64,000 bases of DNA from Cinclus cinclus (taxonomy: Eukaryota; Chordata; Aves; Passeriformes; Cinclidae): the NCBI RefSeq assembly GCF_963662255.1, contig NC_085073.1, forward strand, positions 2,294,001 to 2,358,000, read 5' to 3'. This document shows, piece by piece, positions 1-11,407 of this stretch. The stretch's first letter is position 1; each line of letters begins with the position of its first letter. The notes beneath the pieces were generated by a model. It did not search any database. It saw only the letters and a program-made list of their open reading frames with translations, and had not been told where the DNA came from. The translations under genes were made by a program, and so were the position numbers.

Positions 1-1443
1 GTGTTGTCAGTATTATTTTGTGACCATAAAACCTTGCAGTTGTTTAGTACCCTCAGGCTGTGTGAAAGCAGGTGGGTCAGTGCCAGGAGGAGAGGGAACA
101 GTCAGAAAAACCAAGGCAGTGATGTGCAGATGAGCTGCAGAGCCATGGCAGGGAGTGAAGTGGGGAATGGGCAAGACACTTTCCCTTGGCACAGGTGAAG
201 AGAAATTCAGGGGTTTAATTTTGCCTGAATAACTGAGGCCAAGGTTCAGAGTATTACCACAAACTCATCACCAGGCTGTGCTGGAGGGTCTTTTGGTGTT
301 TAGACCTTGCACTTTCTCCTTTCTCTGTGCTTGTTGACCACAAAGGATTTTAAGAGTCACCACAAGTTTTCCAAAATAGGAGCTTGTAAATTGGCCTCCT
401 TGGGCCTGGCAGAGCCTGGGGGGATGCAGAGACAGCTGCAGGGAGCCTCTGGCTTGGGGCTGAACCCCCTTTCCAGGGATGTGAGCTCCAGGAAAATGGG
501 GGAGCAGCATCGCTTTATAAACTACTACTTAGTGCAGCACTGGTGTGCTCTGGGGGCCTTTGTCAACTGTTCCTTTTTATCCAAGTGACAGGAACAGGGA
601 TGTGAAAAGGCCTCTAAGCTATCCCGTGGTCCCATGTTCTCAGCCTGATTGGAGTTTGTTTATCCCTTTGCTCAAGGCAGCACTGCCAAGCCCCCAAGCT
701 GATATCCAGGCTTCCTCAGAGGCCCAGGGAAGCAGAGAAAAAGCCTGCAAGGCACTGAGCTGGCTCAGAGATAGCTCCTGAGGCAGCCACAGCAAGCATA
801 GAGTCATTCAGAGGTGGGAGCAGGGCTAGGGTCACCCCCTGTCCTCTCACAAAGGGATTTTGCTTTAAATGGAAATTAGACCTTGCTCATAATTCATAAT
901 TGCACTGGCCTGAGTCTTGTATTGGTCACATCAGTTGCTACCTAAGCTCTCCATGCTTTGACAGGTCGTAAAAGAGTTCCCTCATCTCTGTGCTGCAGGA
1001 TCCCTCTGGAGATGGATGTTTTGTGCTCTCAGCTCCAGGTCACACAGGAACCTGCAACTTGTTCAGAACAGCTGCACTGCTGCCCCAGGGACTCTTCCCA
1101 TTGTAACCCTGGGGGTTTCATAGAGTCCTGGAATATCCTGAGTTAGCAGGGACCCACAAGGTTCATCAGTGCAGCCCCTGTCCCTGCCCAGACACCCCAA
1201 CAATCCCACCCTGAGCATCCCTGAGAGCAGTGTCCAAACGCTCCTGGAGCTCTGGCAGCCTTGGGGCCAGGACCATTCCCTGGGGAGCCTGGGCAGTGCC
1301 CAGCACCCTCGGGGGAAAGAAGAACCTTTCCCTGAGCTCCAGCCCAAGCCCTGACACAGCTCCAGCCATTATCTTTTGTTTCCTTTTCTCACAAAATCCT
1401 AAAATTTCCCCATCCCACATTCCCTCCTCTGCCCTCTCCCCAG
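1..1443 (+). other. SCAMP4: SCAMP4 intron (partial)
   Basis: Non-coding sequence upstream of the first recognisable SCAMP4 exon. I looked for the preceding exon (the segment before YCITLAV in the family) and did not see it, so the window appears to open inside an intron. It holds one antisense CR1 fragment (1119-1367). The pyrimidine tract and AG acceptor (1442-1443) begin right after that fragment. Confidence 0.7.
1119..1367 (-). mobile_element. CR1 LINE fragment (antisense)
   Basis: An antisense CR1-family fragment beginning with an 'AGAGTCCTGGAATATCC' type end. It is nearly identical, in the same orientation, to the element at 63690-64000. It ends 76 bp before the SCAMP4 acceptor. The shared boundaries of the two copies define the repeat; the CR1 family assignment is from memory. 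Confidence 0.7.
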
Positions 1444-1600
1444 TTTACTGCATCACGCTGGCCGTGAACCTCATTGCCTGCCTGGCCTGGTGGATCGGGG
1501 GAGGCTACGGGGTCAACTTTGTTCTGGCCCTCCTCTGGCTGATCCTCTTCAGCCCCTGTGGCTACGTCTGCTGGTTCCGACCTGCCTACAAAGCCTTTCG
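1444..1600 (+). CDS. SCAMP4: SCAMP4 coding exon (first transmembrane span and CWFRP loop)
   Basis: The acceptor CCCCAG ends at 1443 and the donor GTGAGT starts at 1601. The exon is 157 nt, opening with the last two bases of a split codon and closing with the first two of an Arg codon. It encodes [12 protein letters not shown] through [14 protein letters not shown], that is the first membrane span, part of the second, and the diagnostic loop. Confidence 0.95.
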
Positions 1601-4600
1601 GTGAGTACAAGCCCAGGAGGTGCCTCTGGCCCAGTTTCCTCTGGAAGTTTCCCTGGTTGTTATGGGGGTGCTGCTGGGGGAGATCTCTCTGGCTGGGATA
1701 AAGGTGCAGCACCTGATGTCTGAATGTCTTGTTTACTTTCAAAATGAAGATGAATGTGGCTACTTTTAAATACTAGATACAGGACTGAGGGTCACGGACG
1801 ATTGGAGGTAAGCAGTTTGCCACCTCTAAGAGGGTTAAATTCATATTTTAGTTAAATATCTCAAACTTAGAAGCACCGATATGTTAGTACAGCATTAAAA
1901 TAGATACTAATTTGGTAAAGCTTCATTGAGGCTTATTTTGATGGAAGTCTATTATTAGTTTATGAGAACTCTTCTGATTTCTGTCTTCAGCTACTTGAGA
2001 GCTTGTCTGCTTAGCTTTTTAGATAAAAGCAGTTCCCTGGAGTCAGTCCTTCTGAAACTCCACAAATATTTAAAGCCATCCTACATTTTTGCTTTAATTA
2101 ATAATCATTTGCATTTGCTGCGGACCACGAGGCATCACTCAAACATTAATTTGTAAAGCCTGGCAGAGCTAGGAGGGTCCTGAGCAGTTCCCAGCCTGAT
2201 ACAGGGAAAGGAGGGGCCTGCCCAGTGCCACCACCACACTCCACTCACCAGGCAGAGGTTTGCCCTCTGAAGGTGAAGCTCCTCCTGGTAGGATACTCTG
2301 GATTTTGATTATTCACTGGACTCTGTGATGAGCTGGTTTGGATAACAGCAAAAGCAGCTGATGGAAATGGGAGGTGGTGGGTGGATCCTGTCTAGCACAC
2401 GATAAATTAATTGTTTAAATGCGCTTGTGAACTGATGCTTTGTGTGTCCACAACACTGCCAGTGGCATTGTGGAGTACAGGGGAGGGTCATTTCTACTGG
2501 AAAGAGGAGGGTTGGATTTGTCTCAAAGTTCCAAGTGACATGAAAAATCCCAGCTCTGAACTCTTGCCCTCTGGGGCTGGAGTTTGTCCCCATCCGGAGC
2601 CCAGAAGCCCCAGGGCCTCCAAGTGCTAGAGCTCTGTTCAAAGAAGAATTTCCATTCTAAAGTCTGGGAAAAATTACTCCTCCCTGCTGACCTCCCCCGG
2701 GCTCCGCAAGGGCCGTTTCTCATTATTCCTTGAACGTTGTTTGGATGTGTTTATGCTAGTGAATGCTGAGAGGTCCTCGAGGTTACTCTGTGCAGAGATT
2801 TGCAGTTAAAAAAAGACTCAACCCCAGGGACAGAGTGGGGAACCCAGGGATCATCCCCTGGGACAGCAGTTGGGAAGAGATGTGGAAATCACTGCAGAGG
2901 GGCAGCGCTGTTGGGATCACAAGTGGTGATTCCAGAGGCAAAATCAGCCTTGGAGGAGGGCTGTCCTGGAGGAGGCCACCCTTCAGTGCTGGCACCCTGT
3001 CCTGGAAGGATGCTTCTGTAAAACCTTCGTCATCCTGCTGCATCCCAAATTAAATTAGCTGCAGAGCTTTGGTGCTAGGGCAAAGCTGTAGCAAATCTGC
3101 ACCAGAAAGCTGGATGAGAAATCACCTTTTCTCTGTGTCCCCACTAATTCCTGCAGATCCTTTCAAATGAAGACTCCTCCAGCCCCTTCAGGTTGGAGTT
3201 GGAAGAGTCTGTTTGAAGGCTCAGCCTCAAGCCTAATCCTTGTTAATTGGATTCTGACAGGCACCACAGTCAGCAGGCCCTGCCTGAAGTATTTCTTTCA
3301 CACTGCTGTACTCTGAGGTGGTATTTGAAGGGTGGGATTGTGAGGATATTCAAGGATGACAAATCTTCCAGAGCCACCATCTGTGACAGACATTCAGACC
3401 AACACGGGAAGCTCTGAGGAGCGTGGGTCTGACTGGAGGCTTCTCCACATGCCTCACCTCTCTCATCTCCTCCCAAGGCGTCAGAAGCTAGAATTATAAA
3501 ACTAACAACCATTAGCATAATAAAAACAATTAAAATAATAAGCATTTAAATACTTTCAGGGTTTAAGCAGGAGCTGGTAGTGATTGGAGCTCTTTTCTAA
3601 ACTTCTCTTTGCACCAAACTGCCTCACAAGCACATGAAATTTTTTTGTCAATCTGTAGATAAATCATTGGCCCTTTGAGTTCCTTAGAGTATGGGAATAA
3701 TTTGTATCATTAATAATGATAGTTTGAGGAACTCCAGATGTGCCTGATATGGCTGGTTTGATGGGATGAAGATGTGTTGTGGCAAAGCCCAGACTTGGGC
3801 AGGGCAGTGCCGGGCCCCCAGTGCACCAATGACAGAGACTGTGAATGTCCCTGGTCAGCATCTTGCTTAGGGTAATTTTCATGCTAATTACTGTACCTGC
3901 ATAAACTCAAGGACCTCATCTGTACATCCTGAGCATGGGGAACCTGCAGAGATGGGAAGTGTGCCTCTGCTTTCAGGGTACCACCCACCTCTCTCATGGC
4001 TGTTTTCCCTTTTATGATGTCCCAGTGCTGGATGATTTGCCGTGGGTGTGGGAACATGATGACAGGCAGACACTGAGACATTCCCAGCTGGAATTCTTGT
4101 GCTCAGTGATCATTTTTAGTGTATGGACAAGCTCTGCCTGCCAGCATCAGTCCCCCTGCGTGCCTCCTTGGCAGGAGCTGGGCAGGTGTCAGGCTGGGCT
4201 GACGTTTGGTCAGAGAATGATTCAGACTCTCTGTGTAGGAGACTCATGTCCCTCAGCCTCTCCTTGTGTGTCATTATACATGTAATTCCTTGGGGAGAGC
4301 AACTGCAAGAGCCAGGTTACTGGGAGACAATCTGTGCTGCTGAGTCATGGAGCTGCGTGCCTTCACTGCCAGGGAAGGGGAGAAGCCTCCCAGCACACAG
4401 CAATGGAGGGAACCCTCTGGAGTCACCACTGTGGAGGGTTTGAACGTGATGGTGGGGTCAGACATGGGTGTGGAGCAGCACAAGGTGCCAGTGCCCCCCT
4501 GATCTCCTCTCTTCCTCCACAGGTCAGACAGTTCCTTTAATTTCATGGCCTTTTTCTTCATCTTTGGGGCACAGTTCCTCCTCACGGTTCTGCAGACGAT

Positions 4601-7152
4601 CGGCTTCTCTGGATGGGGAGTGTGGTAAGTGGGAATGTTCCAGCAGGCCCAGGAGCTCAGGGCTGTGGCTACTTCCATGGACTTGGAGAGGCTGATGGGA
4701 GCCTGTACAAGGTGGAGAGAAAGAAGCTTTCCGATTTCCCCAGTGGCAGAGCTGTATCTGCTCTTGGGGTGCATCATTTGGGTCTCACTGCTGTGTTGGG
4801 CAGAAATCAAGGCCAGGTTGGATGGGGCTTGGAGCAACCTGGTCTAGTGGAAGGTGTCCCTGCCCAAGGTCTGGCTGAACTTGAAGGTCCCTTCCAACCC
4901 AAACCTTCTGTGATCTTCACCTGGTTGCTCTTTGTAGCCTCTTCCCTCAGTGTTCATTTCTTCTGCCACTTAGGCAGCCTGTGTCAGGCTCAGCATTGCC
5001 CTCAGTGTTGGCAGCACACGGTGAGCTGAGTGTGGTGACTCATTGCTTGCCTATGAGAAGTACTGTGAGAGTTCTCCTAAAATAAATGGGAGCTTGTTAG
5101 TGTCTGTCCCTGGCTGTATTATAATTGTTTGGCATTTTAACTTCCTGTCTGTAGAGACTTGAGAGCAATTCCTGATGAAACTACAAGTAATAGAAAGTCT
5201 TAGCACTCCATTTAACACTCTGGTTTCAGAATTGCTGATGCCTCACCTGGTTTTTGCCAGTAAGGGAATGGAAATGGAGTGTAAGTCACAGGACCATGGT
5301 GTTCCCTGATCCCAGCTCTGGTCTCTAGATGCACAACCAAAAGCACCTTGGGAATTTGTCTTTTCTTCTCAGACTCCATGCAGCTGGCTGTCCCATAAAG
5401 CTCTCAGACTGGATTAGTGAGAGATGCTGGCAAGTGAGAGTTGAGATCTTGGGGAAAAACCAGCATTGAATTCTGTCAGTTATCTTCATTGTTCATTTCA
5501 TTTTCAAGAGCTTAAAAGCTGCCTTTTAATTTCTAGGTTATGAATCACAGATACAGAGAATGGTTTGGGTTAAAAGGGACCTTAAAACCCATCCCATTCC
5601 ATCCCCTGCCATGGGCAGGACACCTTCCACTGTCCCAGGCTGCTCCAAGCCCCAATGTCCAGCCTGACCTTGGACACTTCCAGGGATCCAGGGGCAGCCA
5701 CAGCTGCTCTGGGCAACCTCTGACAGGGCCTTATAAGTGAATAAACAGTTTTTCTGATAACAAGGATACTTTGAAAAGCAGATTCTAATGATATTGTGTC
5801 TCTGTTTCTTCTAGTGGATGGTTGGCAGCCATCACCTTCTTCAGCACCAGCGTGGCAGCTGCTGTGTTCATGCTGTTCCCTGCCATCATGTTCACAATGT
5901 CAGCGGTCGCAATGCTCATCTGCATTGTAAGGGTAGGTTCTTCCAGTGGAATTTGTCCCTGCCCATAGCAGGGACAGAATGAGATGAGTTTTAAGGTCCC
6001 TTCCAGCCCAAACCATTCTGGGATCCTTCAGATCTCTCTCTGCCTTGGAAAATCCCTGCTGTGTATCACAATAATATGAAGAGGCAGCTCAGCAGTCACC
6101 ACAAGCCATCACTGCTTTGAAAGGTTGCACAGTGCAGTCCGTTGATATCTCTCAGTTTCTGGAGGACAAATCTAGACAACACAAGACAGCTCAGGCTGGA
6201 AATTGTCACAGTGTCATGTGGTGATGTTGCTTTATGTCATGCAAATCAAGCTTCATATGGAGCAACTTGAGGCTGTGTGAAGTGGGGAGGTTTGGTTTAG
6301 ATATTAGGGAACATTTATTTTCACAGAAAAGATGGTAAAGTGTTGGAACAGGCTGCCCAGGGTAGTGGTGGAATCATCATCCCTGGGAGTATTCAAGAAA
6401 TGTGTGGACATAGCCTCTGGGGAAATGGGTTAGTCATGAACATGATGGTGGAGCTGGGCTGATGGTTGGACTTGGTGGTCTTGGAGGTCTTTTCCAGCCT
6501 CAGCAATTCTGTGATTCCATGATTTGTTGCATTTTGGGATGGTCAGTGGTGAAGCATCTTCAGTGAGGACCAGGTGGCAGGGTGGGAATTAGGTCTCTGC
6601 AGGAACAAGGATTTGCAGTAGGACTCTCTGGAAAGCTTTGGCAGACAGGGAAATAAGAAGCTCTGTAGAAGCAGTGGTGTTGGACTCTGTGTTGGAGAGG
6701 TTTCAATCCCCTGGCCTGGGCTGGCTGCCTTGCTGTGGGATTCCCCACCTGAATTTTGGGCATGCAGCTGAAATGTGTTCAAGTATTGGGTTGATGTTCT
6801 CTATCTGCACCTCTGTTCGCTGTATTACTGCATTTTTTGTGCTTTGTTCCTCGGAAATCCAGCTCTTCACAGAGAGAGGAACAAATCCATGATCTTGTTC
6901 CCAAGTGGCTCTGCAGGGGCACAGCTCTGGGCTCCTAGTGCTGACTCTCCTCTTGTCCTCCCTTTTATCCCTTAGGTACATAAAATCTACCGAGGGGCTG
7001 GTGGAAGCTTCCAGAAGGCTCAAGATGAGTGGAACAGCGGTGCATGGAGGAACCCTCCCAGCAGGGAGGCCCAGTACAGCAATTTTTCTGGGAACAGCCT
7101 GCCAGAGTATCCCACAGTGCCCAGCTACCCCTCTGGAAACCAATGGCCTTAA
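1444..7152 (+). CDS. SCAMP4: SCAMP4, secretory carrier-associated membrane protein 4 (3' part, four exons)
   Basis: Joined exons 1444-1600, 4523-4624, 5815-5932 and 6976-7152 encode the C-terminal part of a SCAMP, with every junction in phase. SCAMPs are four-span membrane proteins of post-Golgi and recycling vesicles. Seen in the sequence: a first span with [13 protein letters not shown], the family-typical CGYVCWFRP loop, two further spans ([14 protein letters not shown] and [16 protein letters not shown]), the last span, and a hydrophilic tail starting [15 protein letters not shown] and ending in QWP. The short tail and the close match to human SCAMP4 as I remember it (229 residues; this piece covers roughly residues 45-229) favour SCAMP4 over the longer SCAMP1-3, and the CSNK1G2/BTBD2 neighbours agree. 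The N-terminal exons with the cytosolic head are not in the window; the sequence before 1444 is intron. Confidence 0.95.
1601..4522 (+). other. SCAMP4: SCAMP4 intron
   Basis: A 2.9 kb intron with GTGAGT donor and CACAG acceptor. It contains an AT-rich block around 1840-2160 with TAATTA-like and ATTTGCAT motifs, and another AT-rich patch at 3490-3560. No repeat or coding exon was recognised. Confidence 0.8.
4523..4624 (+). CDS. SCAMP4: SCAMP4 coding exon (second and third membrane spans)
   Basis: The acceptor CCACAG ends at 4522 and the donor GTAAGT starts at 4625. The 102-nt exon completes the split Arg codon, encodes [18 protein letters not shown] then [15 protein letters not shown], and ends with two bases of a Cys codon. 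Confidence 0.95.
4800..4918 (+). mobile_element. CR1 LINE 3'-end fragment
   Basis: A sense CR1 3' end: AAGGCCAGGTTGGATGGGGC, then TGTCCCTGCCCA, then GGTCCCTTCCAACCCAAACC and a TTCTGTGAT-type terminus. It lies in the SCAMP4 intron downstream of exon 4523-4624. Confidence 0.85.
5543..5733 (-). mobile_element. CR1 LINE fragment (antisense)
   Basis: A classic antisense CR1 3' end: TCACAGATACAGAGAATGG, GGGACCTTAAAACCCATCCC, a CCATGGGCAGGACACC block, then GGATCCAGGGGCAGCCACAG. It is 5'-truncated relative to the element, as is normal for CR1. Confidence 0.9.
5815..5932 (+). CDS. SCAMP4: SCAMP4 coding exon (third and fourth spans)
   Basis: The acceptor TTCTAG ends at 5814 and the donor GTAGGT starts at 5933. 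The 118-nt exon finishes the Cys codon and encodes [18 protein letters not shown] then the last hydrophobic span ([14 protein letters not shown]), ending in phase 0 after VR. Confidence 0.95.
5945..6033 (+). mobile_element. CR1 LINE 3'-end fragment
   Basis: A short degraded sense CR1 terminus: TTGTCCCTGCCCATAGCAGG followed by AAGGTCCCTTCCAGCCCAAA and CCATTCTGGGATCC. It starts 12 bp after the exon 5815-5932 donor. Confidence 0.75.
6270..6530 (+). mobile_element. CR1 LINE 3'-end fragment
   Basis: A sense CR1 fragment: TTTAGATATTAGGGAACATT, GGAACAGGCTGCCCAGGGTA, CATCCCTGGGAGTATTCAAG, then the terminal CAATTCTGTGATTCCATGAT repeat-like end. It lies in the last SCAMP4 intron. Confidence 0.9.
6976..7152 (+). 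CDS. SCAMP4: SCAMP4 last coding exon (cytosolic C-terminal tail)
   Basis: The acceptor CTTAG ends at 6975 and the TAA stop is at 7150-7152. It encodes 58 residues: [19 protein letters not shown], then the strongly conserved [19 protein letters not shown] and [16 protein letters not shown]. The whole tail after the fourth span is in this exon, as in other SCAMP4 genes. Confidence 0.96.
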   Translation, partial: VHKIYRGAGGSFQKAQDEWNSGAWRNPPSREAQYSNFSGNSLPEYPTVPSYPSGNQWP

Positions 7153-9995
7153 GCAGCAACAGCTGCAAACTGCCTGGATTCTCTCCTTTTTGGTCTTTTT
7201 ATTCTTGTTTTTGGAAAAGACCATTTGCATTCCCCCCCCAAGCACCCCACTCATCTCGGGGACCTTTCTGGTTCTTGTCTCCTGATTCCTGCAGAATATC
7301 CATGCTCTCAGCCCTTCCCACCTCCACTGCACTGCACGGCCATGGCAGAAAGCTTTTTGTTTGCCTTGAGTCACCAGTATTTGCCTTGTTGCAGACTGAG
7401 AACAAACCCTTCACTGCCCTTGCTTGAGGGAATCCTCTCCTGACCATCCCTGGAAAAGGCTTGGCTTCCCTGCAACGGCAACACTACCACAGCTGCTCCT
7501 GCCCCTGCTCCTGCCCAGCTTCTGTGGAATGCCCAGCACAGCACCATGCTGTCTGAAAAAGCAATCAGAGCATTAGTAGCAACTGGTGTTTACTCCCCTG
7601 AATGAATAATGCGGAATTTTTCACTCTAAGGGAAACGCAGCACGTAAATTATTTGGTACTGATAACACTGAAGTGATTTGTGGAAGCTCTACCCTCCGTG
7701 GGAGGATCCCTGCAGGTAACAGAGCATGCTGTGGGTGAGTCCTTGGATGTGAAGTCCCCACAAGTCCTCATTTGCCTGGCTCAGACTGTTGTGATGCTAC
7801 AGGTCTTGCTTTCCCTGCTGCCAAAACCTCTTTTCGGATCTGTGTTCCAAAGGGGCAGATTCATCTCCTTAGGTTCATGATTGCTCACTGAAGCCTGAAC
7901 CAAAGCCCAGTGGATACCAGTGCAGAACTGACACTGGGCCTTGGTGATGTCCCTGCTACAGGGACTCAGTACGAGATCTCCTCACCATGTAACTTCCAGC
8001 CAGGTTTTGTGCTGGCCCAAGGAATGCCCCACTGGGCACACCTTGTCCTGTTGGGATACCTTTTTCCTGGGTTCCCAGACAGGAGCTGGATGCAAGATAA
8101 TGTCTGATCTCAGTGCTGGAGCCTCAGCGTGGTTTAGAAATGCTTCTGTTACAATGAATAGTTTAATTCTGCCTTCTGCTGGTGTAGCTGAACTCCAAAC
8201 ATTACAGTGGGGTCTGGGACAGCAAGGGAAGCTTCTTAATCCTCATGGCTGCTGTTGGCTCTGTGGCTGGCAGGACTTCCATGAGGGAGAGATTCCTGCC
8301 TTTCTCCAAGGATCAGCTGAAGGGAGGATGAAGCTGTTGAGAGGGATTGTTTTCCCTGAGATTATCCTCCACCTTGTCATTCATCTCCATTCTGTGCCTG
8401 AGCCATCCAGTTCCCTGTATCCTACAGCAATCCAGGCAGCAAAGGCTGCAGTTGCCTCTTCCCCCTTAGCCTGCTGTGAATTTTTTCAAACCTGTCCAAA
8501 TTGGAGGTCAGCTCCCAATTTTTTTTTTATAGGGAGTGGGTGTTCCAAATCTTTGGCTCTCAAAGTTTTTGCCACTGATCTAGAGTGCTCCATTTGGGAC
8601 ATCTAGGAGGGGTTGGGCACCCTGGGGATCAGACCCAGAACCTGCTGCCTTGGCAGGCTGTTGATGGGATTATTCCAAATTCCCAAATTCACACTGAGCA
8701 ACTGGAAAACAAAACTGGCTCCTGAAAAGGGATAGGGACATGGTCCTAGCTAGGTGGAATTGATTTGCAAGTGGTCTTTTGAAAAATTTTCTCTACATGT
8801 GCCTTATGTAATGAAATCACAATTCACAGAGGAGAGCTCCCACTTCCCCCTTGCCCCTGCAGAATTCCCTGTTTCCTTATTAACTCATCCTGTGTCACAC
8901 TGTAAATAATGAGGGAAGCACAGACTGGAGTCTGCATGACCCCTGTGTTACCAGGGCCAAAGCAAAAGCAACCCTGGATGGGAAGGCAGAGCCTCCCTGA
9001 ATTTCCGTTTACAGCCACCCTGACCCCCTGCTGCAGGAGCAACCCTGCACTGGCTCTGGGACGTGGAATGTGCTCCCAGCACCAGGGGCTTTTCCTGGAA
9101 AGTGTGCAATGTGTTTGGGAGGACGAGCTCTTGGAGCCTTCTTAACAAAAAAACAGCCTGATGGCGTTGTGAAGCTTTTAGGTGCCTTTGTCTAGTGTCA
9201 AGTGTAATTTTAAGTGTTCTTTGTCGCTTGCCATTGGAGTGATGAAAGAACTGCCTAGCGTTGACTGCCTGGAAATACAATGGATGCACCATGGGGTGAG
9301 GGTCAACAGGGCTAAAGGTGGCATTGGCCATACTTGGGAGCCAGGACATGGTGTCCCTTGGTCCTGCTCTTTGCCATCCTCAGCCTCTTGCCAAAATTCT
9401 TCCAAACTGTTTGATACCTGGCCCATTTCAGTGTGTCACGTTGGAAGTTTTGAAGGAACCAAGAGGAGAAGCCTTGCTGGGGGCTCCACATCCTGCTCTC
9501 TTTGGGATTTTCCCCTTGGAGAATCTGGGGGCTGTGTTGAAGCACCCACCCTCAGTCACACTGGAAATGCTTGATGCAAGGAGAGGGGGTACCTGGGAGC
9601 CTGCCCACCGGAATGGTTGGAGCTGGACACCGAAATCACCCCCTGTCAGCCTGCACTGCCTGAGATCCCTGTGGAGATCAAAGTACCTCCAGGTGGGAGC
9701 TGCCATCTCATCCCCCTCCCTCCTCTTCGATGCCAGAAACCGAAATTCCAGAAAGTTGACCCAACACGCTGCCTGAACAACTGTGGCTTTTTTTTTTTTT
9801 AACTCCTGTATGTTTTTAAATGTTTACATTAGATTTCTAAAGGTTCTTAACACCATTAACCCAGCCCTGGCTCCTGGTGTGGTCAGGCATCACGTGGCGT
9901 GTCTGTGTGCGATGTTTCATGTCACCTGTGGAGCTCTGGGTTTTGTTTGTGTTTTTCTCCTGATCACAAGACAATAAATGCTCATCCTGTGCTTG
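7153..9995 (+). other. SCAMP4: SCAMP4 3' UTR (inferred)
   Basis: Non-coding sequence from the stop codon to the first AATAAA downstream (9973). I see no repeat in it except a T13 run at 9788-9800. The 2.8 kb length is an inference from the absence of an earlier canonical poly(A) signal; transcripts may end earlier at variant signals. Confidence 0.55.
9973..9978 (+). terminator. SCAMP4: Candidate SCAMP4 poly(A) signal AATAAA
   Basis: The first canonical AATAAA after the SCAMP4 stop, followed by GT-containing sequence at 9989-10030. A second AATAAA at 11896, beyond a CR1 insertion, is a less likely distal alternative. Confidence 0.55.
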
Positions 9996-10488
9996 ATGAG
10001 GAGAACTGGCCGCATCAGAGAAGTGTCTGTTCCTAGGTAACCAGAGTTATCTGGCAGAGGGAAATGGCAAAATCTCTGTGTTCCTCCAAAGTCTCCCACT
10101 GCATGTTGTTTTCTCTGTAAAAGAACAGCACGTTGATGGATGAGGCTCATTCTCTGTGCTGGGGACTGGTGTGAGTGGCTTGTTATGGTTTGTACTCTTA
10201 GAGATGCCCTATCAGCTTTGACTAAAGGTGCTGCCATTGTTCCCATCTTCTAACAAGGGGATTGGAGAGCACAGGTGTGGAGAAAGTCCCATCTCCCAAG
10301 CACTGGGGTCATTTTTGTGGCCTTTCCGTAGTGCAGAGAGCCCCTGGCAGTGCTGGTGTCTGCTTTCCCTGATTATTGCCTGGAAGGAGACTGTTAGCCC
10401 TGAAGTAAATAGGTTTGGACACTGAAGGTGAGTTGAAACCCTTTAGCATGTGGCTGAATTTATTGCCCAAAATGTTTTTCCAAAGCTA

Positions 10489-11010
10489 TCACAGAATCCC
10501 AGAATAGTTTGCATTCGAAGGGACCTTAAAGTCCATCAAGTTCCATCCCCTGCCATGGCAGGGACACCTTCCACTGTCCCAGGCTGCTCCAAGCCCCAAT
10601 GTCCAACCTGGCCTTGGACACTGCCAGGGATCCAGGGGCAGCCACAGCTGCTCTGGGCACCCTGTGCCAGGGCCTGCCCACCCTCCCAGGGAACAATTCC
10701 TGCCCAATATCCCATCCAGCCCTGCCCTGTGGCAGTGGAAGCCATTCCCTGTGTCCTGTCCCTCCATCCCTTGTCCCCAGTCCCTCTCCAGCTCTCCTGG
10801 AGCCCCTTCAGGCCCTGCAAGGGGCTCTCAGCTCTCCCTGGAGCCTTCTCTTCTCCAGCTGAACAGCCCCAGTTTACCCAGCCTGGCTCCAGAGGAGAGG
10901 GGCTCCAGCTCATGGAGCATCTCTGTGACCTCCTCTGGACTCATTCCCACAGGTACATTTCTTTCTTGTTGTGGGGGCCCTAGAGCTGGTCACAACACTC
11001 CAGATGGGAA
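10489..11010 (-). mobile_element. CR1 LINE, about 520 bp (antisense)
   Basis: The longest CR1 in the window with an intact 3' end. In antisense it reads ATCACAGAATCCCAGAATAG, GGGACCTTAAAGTCCATC, GGCAGCCACAGCTGCTCTGG, then CTTCTCTTCTCCAGCTGAAC, GACCTCCTCTGGACTC and GGGGGCCCTAGAGCTGG. The last motifs belong to the segment near the end of CR1 ORF2 and its 3' UTR. The 5' part of the element is missing. Confidence 0.92.
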
Positions 11011-11285
11011 TATAGAAATCACTATATTGTGGTGTCATACCCCAGTTCCACTCCATGGCAGATATTTAATCCTGGAAGAGCCATTTTCCCTCACAGCTGT
11101 TGAGGTGACATCTGCTGATTTCAGTGTCTTCCCTGACTCCAAAGAAAGCCCTGTGCCAGGTTCCCCCTGCCTGGCCTTCACCATCCTTCTCTCTCTGACA
11201 GTGGTTTCCTACAGCTGCTGCTGTACCCTGATGTGTTGAGCATGAGGATGAATTGCATTTTCCTCAAATTCTTGCTCCAGGGCCT

Positions 11286-11339
11286 CAGAATCTGAGCATG
11301 AGGCAGTTTAAGCAGAATCTGAGCATGAGGCATTTTAAG
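11286..11339. repeat. Tandem duplication, 27 bp x 2
   Basis: Two adjacent 27-bp units (11286-11312 and 11313-11339) starting CAGAATCTGAGCATGAGGCA; they differ only by a two-base change near the end. Confidence 0.9.
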
Positions 11340-11385
11340 CTTCTGCTCCAGCTGCTCCTCGAGCAGGACCTTGGCACTTGGAATT

Positions 11386-11407
11386 GGGGGGGGGGGGGGG
11401 GGGGGGG
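11386..11407. repeat. Poly-G run (22 G)
   Basis: An uninterrupted G22 tract. Its exact length is likely unstable or error-prone in the assembly. Confidence 0.95.

Larger units (their letters stand above)
4625..5814 (+). other. SCAMP4: SCAMP4 intron
   Basis: A 1.2 kb intron between the second and third membrane-span exons, with GTAAGT donor and TTCTAG acceptor. It carries two oppositely oriented CR1 fragments (4800-4918 and 5543-5733). Nothing else was recognised. Confidence 0.85.
5933..6975 (+). other. SCAMP4: SCAMP4 last intron
   Basis: A 1.04 kb intron with GTAGGT donor and CCCTTAG acceptor. Two sense CR1 fragments occupy about a third of it. No other feature was recognised. Confidence 0.85.

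Noticed and set aside
1..7152. ADAT3, which in human is nested within the SCAMP4 transcription unit
   Set aside because: No deaminase motif is seen in any SCAMP4 intron present here. If the nesting is conserved it would lie upstream of the window.
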